Positions 36,758 through 44,955 of a DNA stretch of 64,000 nt are shown piece after piece. A program made the translations under genes and the position numbers. The first letter of the stretch is position 1. Every line of letters starts with the position of its first letter. Under the pieces are notes generated by a model, which was not told the DNA's origin, ran no database searches, and was given only the letters and a program-made list of their open reading frames with translations. Origin of the DNA: Bacillota bacterium (GTDB taxonomy: Bacteria > Bacillota > Clostridia > Clostridiales > Clostridiaceae); the NCBI GenBank assembly GCA_023445445.1, contig JAEXLD010000060.1, forward strand, positions 43,929-107,928, given 5' to 3'.

Positions 36758-37369
36758 TTGGAGAATTTAATAATAAGACAAGAAAATGAAAAGGATTATT
36801 TTGAGGTTGAATATATGACTAAGAAGGCTTTTTGGAACAAATATGTTCCTGGATGTAATGAACATTATTTAGTTCATAAAATTCGTGAAAGTGAAGATTA
36901 TATTCCAGAGTTAAGTAGAATTGCAGAAATAGATGGTGAAATTGTTGGAACAATAATGTATTCAAAGGCTTATGTTACTGATGGTATTAATAAAATAGAA
37001 GTTTTAACCTTTGGGCCTTTATGTGTTGAGCCAAGCTATCAAAATAAAGGAATTGGTGGAGTGTTATTAGATACCACAATGGAATTAGCAAGAAAAGCAG
37101 GTTATAAAGCAATTATAATATTTGGAGAGCCTGGATATTATCCTAAACATGGCTTTAAAACTTGTGATAATTTTAATATTACAACTAGGGATTCTAAGAA
37201 TTTTGATGCCTTTATGGGAATAGAATTAGTTAAGGATGGACTTAAAGGAGTACAGGGAAAATTCTATGAATCTAAGGTATTTGATGACTTACCTAATGAT
37301 AAGGTGGAGGAGTTTGATAAGAAGTTTCCTTATATGGAGAAGTTAAAATTACCTGGTCAGTGGGAATAA
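36758..37369 (+). CDS. GNAT family N-acetyltransferase
   Basis: A 203-residue GNAT protein that starts at TTG 36758 after a strong AAAGGGG. The acetyl-CoA-binding motif is V.PSYQNKGIGGVLL, and GEPGYYPKHGFK is the beta6-7 region. The overall pattern is that of the YhbS-like predicted acetyltransferases. Substrate unknown. It is the first of three GNAT genes in a row (36758, 37403, 37963), followed by a chloramphenicol-acetyltransferase-like gene. Confidence 0.88.
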   Translation: MENLIIRQENEKDYFEVEYMTKKAFWNKYVPGCNEHYLVHKIRESEDYIPELSRIAEIDGEIVGTIMYSKAYVTDGINKIEVLTFGPLCVEPSYQNKGIGGVLLDTTMELARKAGYKAIIIFGEPGYYPKHGFKTCDNFNITTRDSKNFDAFMGIELVKDGLKGVQGKFYESKVFDDLPNDKVEEFDKKFPYMEKLKLPGQWE

Positions 37370-37402
37370 TATTAATATTTTTAAGAGATAAGGGTGATAG
37401 CG

Positions 37403-37927
37403 GTGAGAGAGTTAGTAACAGAAGGGTTGATAATAAGAAATTTTAGAGAATCAGATGGAAAAGATTTATATGAATACTTGTCAGAGGAAGAAGTAGTGAA
37501 ATTTGAACCTTATAAACCATTTACAAAGAATGAGGCTTATAGTGAGGCAAAAAGACGTTCAGAAGATGAGAGATTTCTAGCAGTATGTTTAAAAAGTGGA
37601 AAGCTTATAGGAAATCTGTATTTTGCAAAAGAGGACTTTGATACTTGGGAAGTAGGATATGTATTTAATAAGTCATATTGGGGAAAGGGCTATGCTACTG
37701 AAAGTTTAAAAGCTCTTATAAAGTATGCCTTTGAAGAAATGAAAGTAAGACGAATTATTGCTATGTGTGATCCTAAGAATTCTAATTCATGGCGACTGCT
37801 TGAAAGAGTTGGCATGAGAAGAGAGGGGACTTTGTTGGAAAATGTGTATTTTCATACTGATGAAGATGGAAATCCTATATGGAAAGATACCTATGAATAT
37901 GCATTATTAAAGTCTGAATATAAGTAA
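37403..37927 (+). CDS. GNAT acetyltransferase, RimJ/RimL type
   Basis: A 174-residue acetyltransferase with LVTEGLIIRNFRESDGKDLYEYLS at the start, the acetyl-CoA motif NKSYWGKGYATESLKALIKYAF, and DPKNSNSWRLLERVGMRREG, the typical RimJ/RimL set. Members acetylate ribosomal protein N-termini, or small molecules and antibiotics. GTG 37403 is chosen because AAGGGTGA lies 6-8 nt upstream. Confidence 0.87.
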   Translation: MRELVTEGLIIRNFRESDGKDLYEYLSEEEVVKFEPYKPFTKNEAYSEAKRRSEDERFLAVCLKSGKLIGNLYFAKEDFDTWEVGYVFNKSYWGKGYATESLKALIKYAFEEMKVRRIIAMCDPKNSNSWRLLERVGMRREGTLLENVYFHTDEDGNPIWKDTYEYALLKSEYK

Positions 37928-37962
37928 AAAATATCTAGTTCTTAATATATGGAGGAATATAT

Positions 37963-38376
37963 ATGAATTATAAGATAACTAGTATGCCTTCTGAAGAAGA
38001 TAAACAAGAGATATATGAGGAACTACTAAAGTATAATCTTAAACATCTAGAAAATATTGATGTTAAAGAACTAGGAGTGTTTTTACAAAATGAAGAAGGG
38101 ATAAAAGTAGCAGGTCTTATAGGAAAAACTCATGGTAATTGGTTAACTATTGATTATTTATGGGTTCATGAAAGCCTAAGGGGAAATGATATAGGCAGTG
38201 AAATAATAAATAAGGCAGAAATGGAGTCTAAATCAAGAGGTTGCAAGTATGCATTTCTAAATACCTTTAGTTTTCAAGCAGAAGGATTTTATCTTAAGTT
38301 AGGCTATAAAAAGGTATTTTCACTAGAAGATTATCCTGTTATTGGGAAGAGGCACTATTTTGTTAAAGAATTATAA
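37963..38376 (+). CDS. GNAT family N-acetyltransferase (small)
   Basis: A 137-residue GNAT protein. The WLTIDYLWVHESLRGNDIGSEIINKAE segment is the acetyl-CoA site, and FQAEGFYLKLGYKKVF the C-terminal motif, as in streptothricin-type or toxin-unrelated small acetyltransferases. It is separated from its neighbours by 35 and 29 nt and has a good GGAGG site, so this run of genes may be one transcript. Confidence 0.85.
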   Translation: MNYKITSMPSEEDKQEIYEELLKYNLKHLENIDVKELGVFLQNEEGIKVAGLIGKTHGNWLTIDYLWVHESLRGNDIGSEIINKAEMESKSRGCKYAFLNTFSFQAEGFYLKLGYKKVFSLEDYPVIGKRHYFVKEL

Positions 38377-38405
38377 GAATTAGAAATTTAATAAAGGTGG
38401 GTTAT

Positions 38406-39053
38406 ATGGAAAAAAGTAAATATAAAGTTATAGATATGGATAACTATTATAGAAAGGATATATTTAAGCATTTTACAGAGGATTGTAACTGCTCTACATC
38501 AATAACAAGTAAAATAAATGTAACAAAATTAGTGGAATATTCTAAAGCTACAGAAACTAAATTTTATATCAATTTTTTATATATACTTTCAAAGGTTTTA
38601 AATTCTCGTGATGATTATAAAATGCAGTATGACTATAAGAATAATAAACTAATTGTATATGAGAAAATAAATCCTAAGCATTATATTTTTCATGAAGATA
38701 CAGAAACCTTTACTATTGTTTATAGTGAATTTAATGAAGACTATGGAGTGTTTTATAATAATTGCTTAAATGATATTGAAAATGCAAAGAAAACAAGAAA
38801 ATATGGGTTAGATAATAGTTATGAGAATTATTTTGATGCTTCATATATATCTTGGATTTCATATGAATCATTAAATATAGAATTACCAGATGGATATTTA
38901 TATTTAATTCCAATTATAAATTGGGGAAAATATAAAAAAGAAAATAATGAATTAATGATGCCAGTAACAATAAGGATGAATCATGCAGCAGCAGATGGGT
39001 ATCTAGTTGCTCGTGTTTTTTATTTATTAGAAAAAGAAATAGAAAAATTATAA
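38406..39053 (+). CDS. Chloramphenicol O-acetyltransferase-like protein (type A CAT)
   Basis: A 215-residue protein of the trimeric CAT family. Near the C-terminus RMNHAAADGYLVARVF matches the HHxxxDG active site with the catalytic (second) histidine kept and the first one replaced by Asn. WISYESLNIELPDGYLYLIPIINWG corresponds to the family's central strand. Whether it acetylates chloramphenicol or another acceptor cannot be told. ATG 38406 follows AAAGGTGG. Confidence 0.85.
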   Translation: MEKSKYKVIDMDNYYRKDIFKHFTEDCNCSTSITSKINVTKLVEYSKATETKFYINFLYILSKVLNSRDDYKMQYDYKNNKLIVYEKINPKHYIFHEDTETFTIVYSEFNEDYGVFYNNCLNDIENAKKTRKYGLDNSYENYFDASYISWISYESLNIELPDGYLYLIPIINWGKYKKENNELMMPVTIRMNHAAADGYLVARVFYLLEKEIEKL

Positions 39054-39077
39054 TTTATAATGGGGGGTAGTTTATAT

Positions 39078-39575
39078 ATGAAGAATTTATATTTAATTGG
39101 CGGTACTATGGGTGTTGGAAAAACTACCACCTGCCAAATAATGAAAAGAAAATTAAATAATAGTGTTTTTCTTGATGGAGACTGGTGCTGGGATATGGAT
39201 CCATTTATAGTAAATGAAGAAACTATGGAAATGGTTATGGAAAACATTTGCTTTTTACTAAATAACTACATAAAGTGTTCAGCTTATGAAAATATAGTTT
39301 TTTGTTGGGTTATGCATGAGCAAAGGATTATTGATGAAATCTTATCAAAATTAAACACTGAAAATTGTAATGTACATTTAATTTCTTTAGTTTGCAATAG
39401 GAAGGCTTTAAAGTATAGATTAGAAATGGATGTAGATAATGGTTTAAGAACTATAGATGTTATTAGTAGAAGTTTAGAAAAATTACCACTGTACAAAAAT
39501 TTACGTACAGAAAAAGTAGATGTATCAAGGATTAGGCCAACAGAGGCAGCTAATTACATAATATTAAATTGTTAA
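39078..39575 (+). CDS. P-loop small-molecule kinase (AAA_18-like)
   Basis: A 165-residue P-loop protein that begins MKNLYLIGGTMGVGKTTTC (Walker A) followed by FLDGDWCWDMDP. The size and the lid-like arginines in the C-terminal half fit nucleotide- or shikimate-kinase-like enzymes, including predicted antibiotic or nucleoside kinases. The substrate is unknown. It follows the CAT-like gene by 24 nt with a GGGGGG site. Confidence 0.75.
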   Translation: MKNLYLIGGTMGVGKTTTCQIMKRKLNNSVFLDGDWCWDMDPFIVNEETMEMVMENICFLLNNYIKCSAYENIVFCWVMHEQRIIDEILSKLNTENCNVHLISLVCNRKALKYRLEMDVDNGLRTIDVISRSLEKLPLYKNLRTEKVDVSRIRPTEAANYIILNC

Positions 39576-39616
39576 ATTGGGATAATTAAAAGAATTTTAT
39601 GAGAGGAGCTATAGTT

Positions 39617-40441
39617 ATGCTAGAATTTCCAGAAGTAATAACTATATCAAAAGAGCTAAATAATATCATTGCTTTTAAAAAAGTTAAAAGGGTTATGCCA
39701 CCAACTAAGATACATAAGTTTTGTTGGTATAATGGAGAGCCAGCAGAATATAATGATGCAATAAAAAATTCTGAAATAGTATAAGTAGATGGTTTTGGAA
39801 TATATGTAGAAATAGACTTTGATAATGGATATAAGCTTTGCTTCAATGATGGGGTAAATCTGAGTCTTATAACTAATGATGAAGCTCCAAAGGATTATCA
39901 ATTACTAATAGAATTAGATGATGAGTCAAAGTTAGTATTTAAGGTTGTTATGTATGGAGGAATTATTCTTCATAATAATAATTATGATAATGAATACTAT
40001 ATAAAAAGCAAAAATTATATATCACCATTATCAGATAAATTTAAAGAATATTATAATAAAGTCCTTTTAGAAAGTAAGGATAATTTAAGTATTAAGGCTT
40101 TCCTAGCAACAGAACAAAGATTTCCTGGCATTGGAAATGGAGTATTACAAGATATCTTATTTGAAGCAGGTATTCATCCAAAGAGGAAAATAAGTACTTT
40201 AAGTAAGGATGAAAAGGATAGTTTATTAAAGTCTATTATTAAAGTTACTAATAATATGATTAAAGAAGGTGGCCGTGATACAGAAAAAGATATCTTTGGG
40301 CATAAAGGCGGTTATAAAGTTAAAATGTCAAAAAACACTATTTCAGAAGGTTGTCCAAAATGTGGTGGCCAAATTATAAAAGAAACATATTTAGGTGGAT
40401 CAATTTATTATTGTCCAGTATGTCAACCATTTATAAAATAG
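39617..40441 (+). pseudogene. Fpg/Nei-like DNA glycosylase family protein with internal stop
   Basis: One reading frame from ATG 39617 (AGAGGAG upstream) to 40441 is interrupted only by TAA at 39782-39784, after residue 55. The parts are an N-terminal beta-sandwich beginning MLEFPEV, the H2TH region with AFLATEQRFPGIGNGVLQDILFEAGIHPKRK, and a C-terminal zinc finger CPKCGG...YYCPVC. This is the clostridial MutM/endonuclease VIII-like family. The residue after Met is Leu, not the catalytic Pro of Fpg. Both halves are otherwise well preserved, so the stop is recent. Confidence 0.82.
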
Positions 40442-40600
40442 TGTTTATGCTTAGTAGAATTTAATAATGTAGAAGAAATAGGTCCTTTAGAATTTGATTA
40501 TCAAAATAATATGGATGATTGGTTAATTATAAATAAAATAGAAGATGTAGTTGTGGGAACAAGTATTCCTTATAATTATGATAATTCGAAATTTAAGTAA
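40442..40600 (+). pseudogene. Orphan 52-codon fragment
   Basis: An open frame with no start codon runs from directly after the glycosylase stop to TAA at 40598-40600 and encodes a hydrophilic peptide (including NVEEIGPLEFDYQNN and DDWLIINKIEDVVVG). It reads like the C-terminal end of a lost gene. I cannot name the family. Confidence 0.35.
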
Positions 40601-40644
40601 TAGAAAAATGGAAATTACTAGATAAAATGCATGATTTAAGATTG

Positions 40645-40673
40645 TTGACAGAAAAAATTTTATAATATATAAT
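40645..40673 (+). promoter_or_regulatory. Promoter of ssrA
   Basis: TTGACA (40645-40650) and TATAAT (40668-40673) with 17-nt spacing. It lies about 48 nt upstream of the mature tmRNA 5' end, so a short leader must be removed by RNase P. Confidence 0.8.
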
Positions 40674-40721
40674 TACAAACGTAATGAAAATTAAATATTC
40701 GCGTTAAACTAATTTTAACCT

Positions 40722-41345
40722 GGGGGCGTTTTGGCTTCGACGGGGGTAAGATGGGTTTGATAAGCGGGCCGAGGCAAGCATGTCACCTCGCTAATAAAGT
40801 ATGCATTAAAGATAAACGCAGAAGACAATTTTGCATTAGCAGCTTAATATAGCTGTTCATCAGCCCAGGGTGCCCACGCTCTGGATCACTGGTGTCATTA
40901 AAGTGGGAAACGAAGTTTAGCAAAGCTTTGAGCTAAAGGGGTATTCATGAAGCTAGGAAATTAGGAGTTTGTTTGTGAGCGAACTAAGGACCGAAATTTT
41001 AGTCACAAACTACGCTCGTAGAAAGTCAGATTGGTCTGCTTTCGGACAGGGGTTCGATTCGTAAGATGAGTCGCCTTATGAAGTGATTCATAAGTGATAA
41101 CTTGGCTTTATCGGTGAACCCGTAACAAGTAATGTTGACGGCAATACCGAGAGGTATGTGAAGAAATTCAACAGCCTTGTATCGACTTATAGGTTCCTAA
41201 AGCGAAAGCAATGGAATACTAGGATAGAAGACATAAACTAAATTGAGCTTCTATAATACGCCAAGTACCATTTAGAAATAAATGGTAAAGATATAGTCAG
41301 TGCCATTAAGAAATTATGGACGCACGCGACCCCTCGCCTCCACCA
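40722..41345 (+). ncRNA. ssrA: tmRNA gene, interrupted by a group I intron in its T-loop
   Basis: The 5' end GGGGGCG pairs with CGCCTCC before the encoded ACCA at the 3' end, forming the acceptor stem. The tag frame at 40818-40847 reads AEDNFALAA-stop, the clostridial degradation tag. The T-stem AGGGG (41048-41052) is separated from CCCCT (41330-41334) by 277 nt, because the T-loop is interrupted by the intron at 41059-41328. Removing the intron leaves about 354 nt, a normal tmRNA length, with the 7-nt T-loop UUCGAUA. tmRNA rescues stalled ribosomes together with SmpB (27590). Confidence 0.96.
41059..41328 (+). other. Group I intron in the tmRNA T-loop
   Basis: Splice sites are inferred from base pairing. 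The 5' exon end CGAU (41055-41058) pairs with GUCG (41070-41073) as P1, placing the required U.G wobble at the splice site, and the intron ends in G at 41328. Joined exons restore AGGGG-UUCGAUA-CCCCU. Core elements visible are AAGATATAGTC near 41288-41298 (typical 3' strand of P7) and AGACATAAACTA near 41229-41240, with a GCGAAAGC tetraloop hairpin at about 41201. It carries no ORF. T-loop introns of this sort have been described in some clostridial tmRNAs. Boundaries are accurate to about 2 nt. Confidence 0.85.
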
Positions 41346-41378
41346 TTGAAATCCACGATAGAAATATCGTGGATTTAT
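41334..41378 (+). other. ssrA 3' end plus terminator: att-like copy 1
   Basis: The last 12 nt of ssrA (TCGCCTCCACCA, 41334-41345) and the following terminator hairpin AATCCACGAT / ATCGTGGATT (41349-41378) recur in degenerate form at 45780-45843 and 50204-50265. This copy belongs to the functional gene and is taken as the left junction of island 1. The hairpin ends ssrA transcription. Confidence 0.65.
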
Positions 41379-41463
41379 TTATATTTTGTAACTATCAAAA
41401 TTTATTTGAATTTAATAAGTTTTAATAGTTACAAAAAATAAAGAAGAAATTAAGGGGATAAAT

Positions 41464-42744
41464 ATGAATATAAGTTATATATTTCTATTAAAAAATAAAA
41501 AAAGAGAAAAGTTTGTTAATAAAGAAATAGAGAATAATATTCTTAAGGTATTATTTAATAATGTAAAGGATTCATCATTCGAGGTTTATATTGATAAAAA
41601 AAAGTATGATATAAGTTATATGATATTTTATGATAAAAATTTAGAAATGATAGAACTAACACTTTCTCATGGAAAAAAGAGAATAAATGATGCAAAGGTA
41701 TTGAATCATGTTGATAATTTGTTAAGAAAAGGAAAATTAAGAAAGGATTATAGTATAATAGTGACATATGATGGGGTATCTAGCTACTTTTGTAATAAGG
41801 CATATCCAATGATAAATGAATTTGAAACATGCTTAAGAGAATTGGTATATACAATACTTATTAAAACTTTTGGAATAGAGTGGTATGAAAAGACTGTGTC
41901 AGATGAATTAAGTTCAAGGATAAAACAAGTAAGTAAGGGAAAAAGTAATTCTGCTTTAATAGAGAGCGCTTTGAATGAGATGACGATGCATGATTTAGAA
42001 ACATATTTATTTAAACCATATTCAGAATTTGATTTTGAACAATTAGTGAAAAGTGAGCAAAATATAGATGCCATATTTTCTGAAAAGAGTAAAGAAGAGA
42101 TTGTTTTATTATTAGAAAAATGTATTCCTAAATCTCTGTGGAATAGATTTTTTGATAGTAATATTGATGATATACAGAATGAACTTAATATGATAAGAGA
42201 TTTCAGAAATAAAGTTGCACATAATAAGGAATTTAATGAGAATGAATATAATAATTTTTGCAATATAGTGAAAATGGTAATTTCTAAGATAAAAAATGCT
42301 AAAGATAATATTAGTATGAAAGAATTTAATAGTCAGATTATAAATGATAGCTATTATGCTTATAGTACGATAGGGGTTGAAAGAGCACTGCAACAGTTAG
42401 GTGAGCACGCAAAGTTAATGCAGAAAGCATTAGATAATACGGGAATGAAAAGAGCAATGGAGCAGTTAGGTGAGCACTCAAAGTTAATTCAGAAAGCATT
42501 AGATAATACGGGGATGAAAAGAGCAATGGAGCAGTTAGGTGAGCACTCAAAGTTAATGCAGAAAGCATTAGATAATACAGGAATGAGAAGAGCAATGGAG
42601 CAGTTAGGTGAGCATTCAAAGTTAATGCAGAAAGCATTAGATAATACGGGAATGAAAAGAGAAGTGGAACAGTCAGGTGAATCTTCAAAGTTAATACAGA
42701 AAGAAATCAGTGATTCAGTAATAGAAAATAAAATAGGGGATTGA
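41464..42744 (+). CDS. HEPN-domain protein with C-terminal 23-residue tandem repeats
   Basis: A 426-residue soluble protein. An N-terminal region of about 115 residues of unknown fold is followed by an all-helical domain with RNKVAH at residues 248-253, which fits the HEPN ribonuclease motif R-N-x3-H. HEPN RNases are common effectors in toxin-antitoxin and abortive-infection systems. From residue 307 on, a 23-residue helical repeat (core QLGEHSKLMQKALDNTG) occurs about five times, suggesting oligomerisation or a sensor surface. It is the first gene after ssrA in the putative island and has GGGG 6-9 nt before the ATG. No cognate antitoxin is adjacent. Defence role is inference. Confidence 0.72.
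   Translation: MNISYIFLLKNKKREKFVNKEIENNILKVLFNNVKDSSFEVYIDKKKYDISYMIFYDKNLEMIELTLSHGKKRINDAKVLNHVDNLLRKGKLRKDYSIIVTYDGVSSYFCNKAYPMINEFETCLRELVYTILIKTFGIEWYEKTVSDELSSRIKQVSKGKSNSALIESALNEMTMHDLETYLFKPYSEFDFEQLVKSEQNIDAIFSEKSKEEIVLLLEKCIPKSLWNRFFDSNIDDIQNELNMIRDFRNKVAHNKEFNENEYNNFCNIVKMVISKIKNAKDNISMKEFNSQIINDSYYAYSTIGVERALQQLGEHAKLMQKALDNTGMKRAMEQLGEHSKLIQKALDNTGMKRAMEQLGEHSKLMQKALDNTGMRRAMEQLGEHSKLMQKALDNTGMKREVEQSGESSKLIQKEISDSVIENKIGD
42382..42726 (+). repeat. Five 69-bp tandem repeats within the HEPN gene
   Basis: Units start at 42382, 42451, 42520, 42589 and 42658. The middle three are almost identical at the DNA level; the last one is degenerate. Each unit is 69 bp and so keeps the frame. 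Near-identity at silent sites points to recent expansion by slippage or unequal recombination, so copy number may vary between strains. Confidence 0.9.
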
Positions 42745-42984
42745 GAAAAAAGTAATTTTATGGAAAATAAAAGAATGGAGTAGCTACAATGTTATCAGTC
42801 CTTCAGGTTAATAGAGGGAGTTTTATTTGGGTCTAGGTTTGGTAAAAGCTAAGATATATTTAATATCTAAACAACTATAATAATAAAAAAATTATATATT
42901 TTTTTCTAGATGAATTTATAGAAGAGATATAAGTTAAAAAGGTTATGATAATAAAGAGGTAAGAAAGAAATATATTTAAGAGTA

Positions 42985-43524
42985 TGTTTTAAATGAGTTA
43001 TAAAGAAAGGTATTTAATGATGATTATATACAATACTTAGTAGAAGGTATAAATAAGAATTTACACAAGAAAAATCAAGTAAATGATGAAAAGAAAGAAG
43101 TTATAGTTAAAGAGTCAAAAGAGAAGGAAGCTCAAATAGGAAATATAGTAACTGCAATAGCAAGTGGTTTCATGCAAGAAGAATTTAAAGAGAAGATGGA
43201 TAAGCTTAAAGAAAAGTAGAATTAGAATTTAAACAAGCTCAAATTAAATCATGTAAAATAGAGAAGAGAATAACTGAAGAAGATGTGAGAGGGTTATTAA
43301 ATAATTTTAGTGGTTATGTTAGTGCAAGAAATATTCCAGAGTGTAAAAAATTCATACAAGATTTTGTAAAAGGAATTATAATTTACAAAGAACACATTGA
43401 AGTAATTTTCAATGTGTCTTTTTCTTTGTTTAAAAATAGTGGAGAGATAGAGGTTATAAGTAAAATTAGAAGGTATGAATTATATGAGAGATATAGCAAT
43501 AGTTTTTATATAAAAATAAGTTAG
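42985..43524 (+). pseudogene. Decayed C-terminal part of a large serine recombinase
   Basis: The first part (stop-containing frame ending at 43219) reads VLNEL-stop-RKVFNDDYIQYLVEGI and then IGNIVTAIASGFMQEEFKEKMDKLKEK, the coiled-coil region of large serine integrases. A frameshift then leads to EKRITEEDVRGLLNNFSGYVSARNIPECKKFIQDFVKGIIIYKEHIEVIFNV, the conserved C-terminus of that family. The catalytic N-terminal and zinc domains are missing; the 240 nt upstream (42745-42984) hold no recognisable gene. It probably marks the former mobility gene of an element. Confidence 0.72.
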
Positions 43525-43689
43525 ATAAAGTTAAATATTTAAGAGAATAAAAGTTTTAAGTATTTTAATTAGACTTCTTTATTAAATTTAATATACTGAA
43601 TCATAAGGTAAATTGTAGCTTTCACAATAAAATTGTTTTTGTACAGGAATAAATGATATAATTATTGTTAAATAAAGGGGGAGATTCCT

Positions 43690-44955
43690 ATGTATGTAAA
43701 TGGTTCTTTAATAAGGAATATAAATGAGAATAATTTGATAAGTTTTTTAAAAAATAATGGGTGCATAAAGGGGGAGGGTGAAAGTGGAAAGGATACCACA
43801 ATTTGGGTAAGTGAATTGTTGAAACTTGGTAAGATAAATAAAAATGAATTAAATGAATTTTTATTTAATGAATTATCATATGGAAAAAGCAATATGATAA
43901 ATATTTATGAAATTGTAAGCTGTAGAAATATTAGGGAGCAAGATGATTGGATAGAAAGATTATCAGAAAGTTACAATATTGATTCTGTTAACTTTAATAA
44001 TATTATATCAACAGTAGTTCATCCAGATGCACCAGTACAGATAATTGCAATGGATACATCGTTAGATGATGATGGAAGGGTAGTGCTTGTAGATATGATA
44101 CTAGCAAGATATATTCGGGTGAAAATAAATGGGAAGGAAAGTGATTCTTGTTGTTTCATTCCAATAAGATTTGATTTAGATAATAAACTGATAATTGCTA
44201 AAATAAGAAATCAATATGGTATACCACAAAAAGAGCATAGGCCAAAAGCAACAATTGATAAGATTATAGAAGATTTGAAGATGGAGTTAGAATTTGAAAC
44301 TATAACTTATGATGATAAACATCAAAAAGTTTTGTATAGAATGAGTAAAGGATTATTAGAAGAATTATATAATATTGTACCAAACTATAACTCTATAGGT
44401 GTAATGGATGATTATATAGATATATTCATTAAAAATATAATTGAAAATATGGATATTATAAATATAGAAGAAATATTGGATGGAAGAAGAGTGATAAATA
44501 ATGGAGTAATAGATTTGAAAGATGAGATAAAAAAGGTATTACAACAGTTAGTTATATCAGATTACTTCTTTAATGAAGATATTGATTTATTTAGCAAAAA
44601 AAATGTTTCAGCTGTAATTACTAGCATTAAATTTAATGATAAAGAGAAAAATACAGCTAGACTTGCTGGGGAAGATAATTCCAAGGCTATAGTATGTTCA
44701 AGAACATTTATGAGTATGAGAAAGTCTATAGATACAGTAGAGAATGTATTTTCATTAAGTATAGCCTATAAAAGGAAGAAGGATAGTATGGAAGTAAAGT
44801 TTGATGCTTCTGAGAAGGATAGATTATCAATTTTGATTTTAAATCAAAAGAATTATGATGAAGAAGATTATAATAAAATATGGGAGATGTATAGACAGTA
44901 TGAGAAAAAGTCTATTAAAAAAATTAAAAGATGTATCACAGAAAATGTCTGTTAA
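43690..44955 (+). CDS. Unknown protein paired with a TIR effector
   Basis: A 421-residue soluble protein with no motif I recognise. A central beta-rich region (residues 110-180, with IIAMDTSLDDDGRVVLVDMILARYI) is followed by a helical part and a second beta-rich segment near residues 310-370. I find no nucleotidyltransferase GS...D.D motif, no Walker motif and no helix-turn-helix. The start ATG follows AAAGGGGGAG. The TIR gene overlaps its 3' end by 56 nt in the +1 frame, so the two are translationally coupled, or were once a single gene. By position it is the likely sensor or regulator of the TIR effector. Confidence 0.7.
   Translation: MYVNGSLIRNINENNLISFLKNNGCIKGEGESGKDTTIWVSELLKLGKINKNELNEFLFNELSYGKSNMINIYEIVSCRNIREQDDWIERLSESYNIDSVNFNNIISTVVHPDAPVQIIAMDTSLDDDGRVVLVDMILARYIRVKINGKESDSCCFIPIRFDLDNKLIIAKIRNQYGIPQKEHRPKATIDKIIEDLKMELEFETITYDDKHQKVLYRMSKGLLEELYNIVPNYNSIGVMDDYIDIFIKNIIENMDIINIEEILDGRRVINNGVIDLKDEIKKVLQQLVISDYFFNEDIDLFSKKNVSAVITSIKFNDKEKNTARLAGEDNSKAIVCSRTFMSMRKSIDTVENVFSLSIAYKRKKDSMEVKFDASEKDRLSILILNQKNYDEEDYNKIWEMYRQYEKKSIKKIKRCITENVC

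Noticed and set aside
41060..41330. Alternative intron borders (after C41060)
   Set aside because: Although CCCCT could be restored that way, the intron would not have U before its 5' end nor G at its 3' end, as group I introns require.
42338..42688. Minus-strand repetitive ORF opposite the HEPN gene
   Set aside because: It is the mirror of the 69-bp repeats and has no ribosome binding site.
42382..42726. CRISPR array
   Set aside because: The 69-bp units are contiguous with no spacers and keep a coding frame in the HEPN gene.
43690..44955. Cyclic-nucleotide synthase (CBASS-type) partner of the TIR protein
   Set aside because: No GS-x-D-x-D nucleotidyltransferase motif or other cyclase signature could be found.
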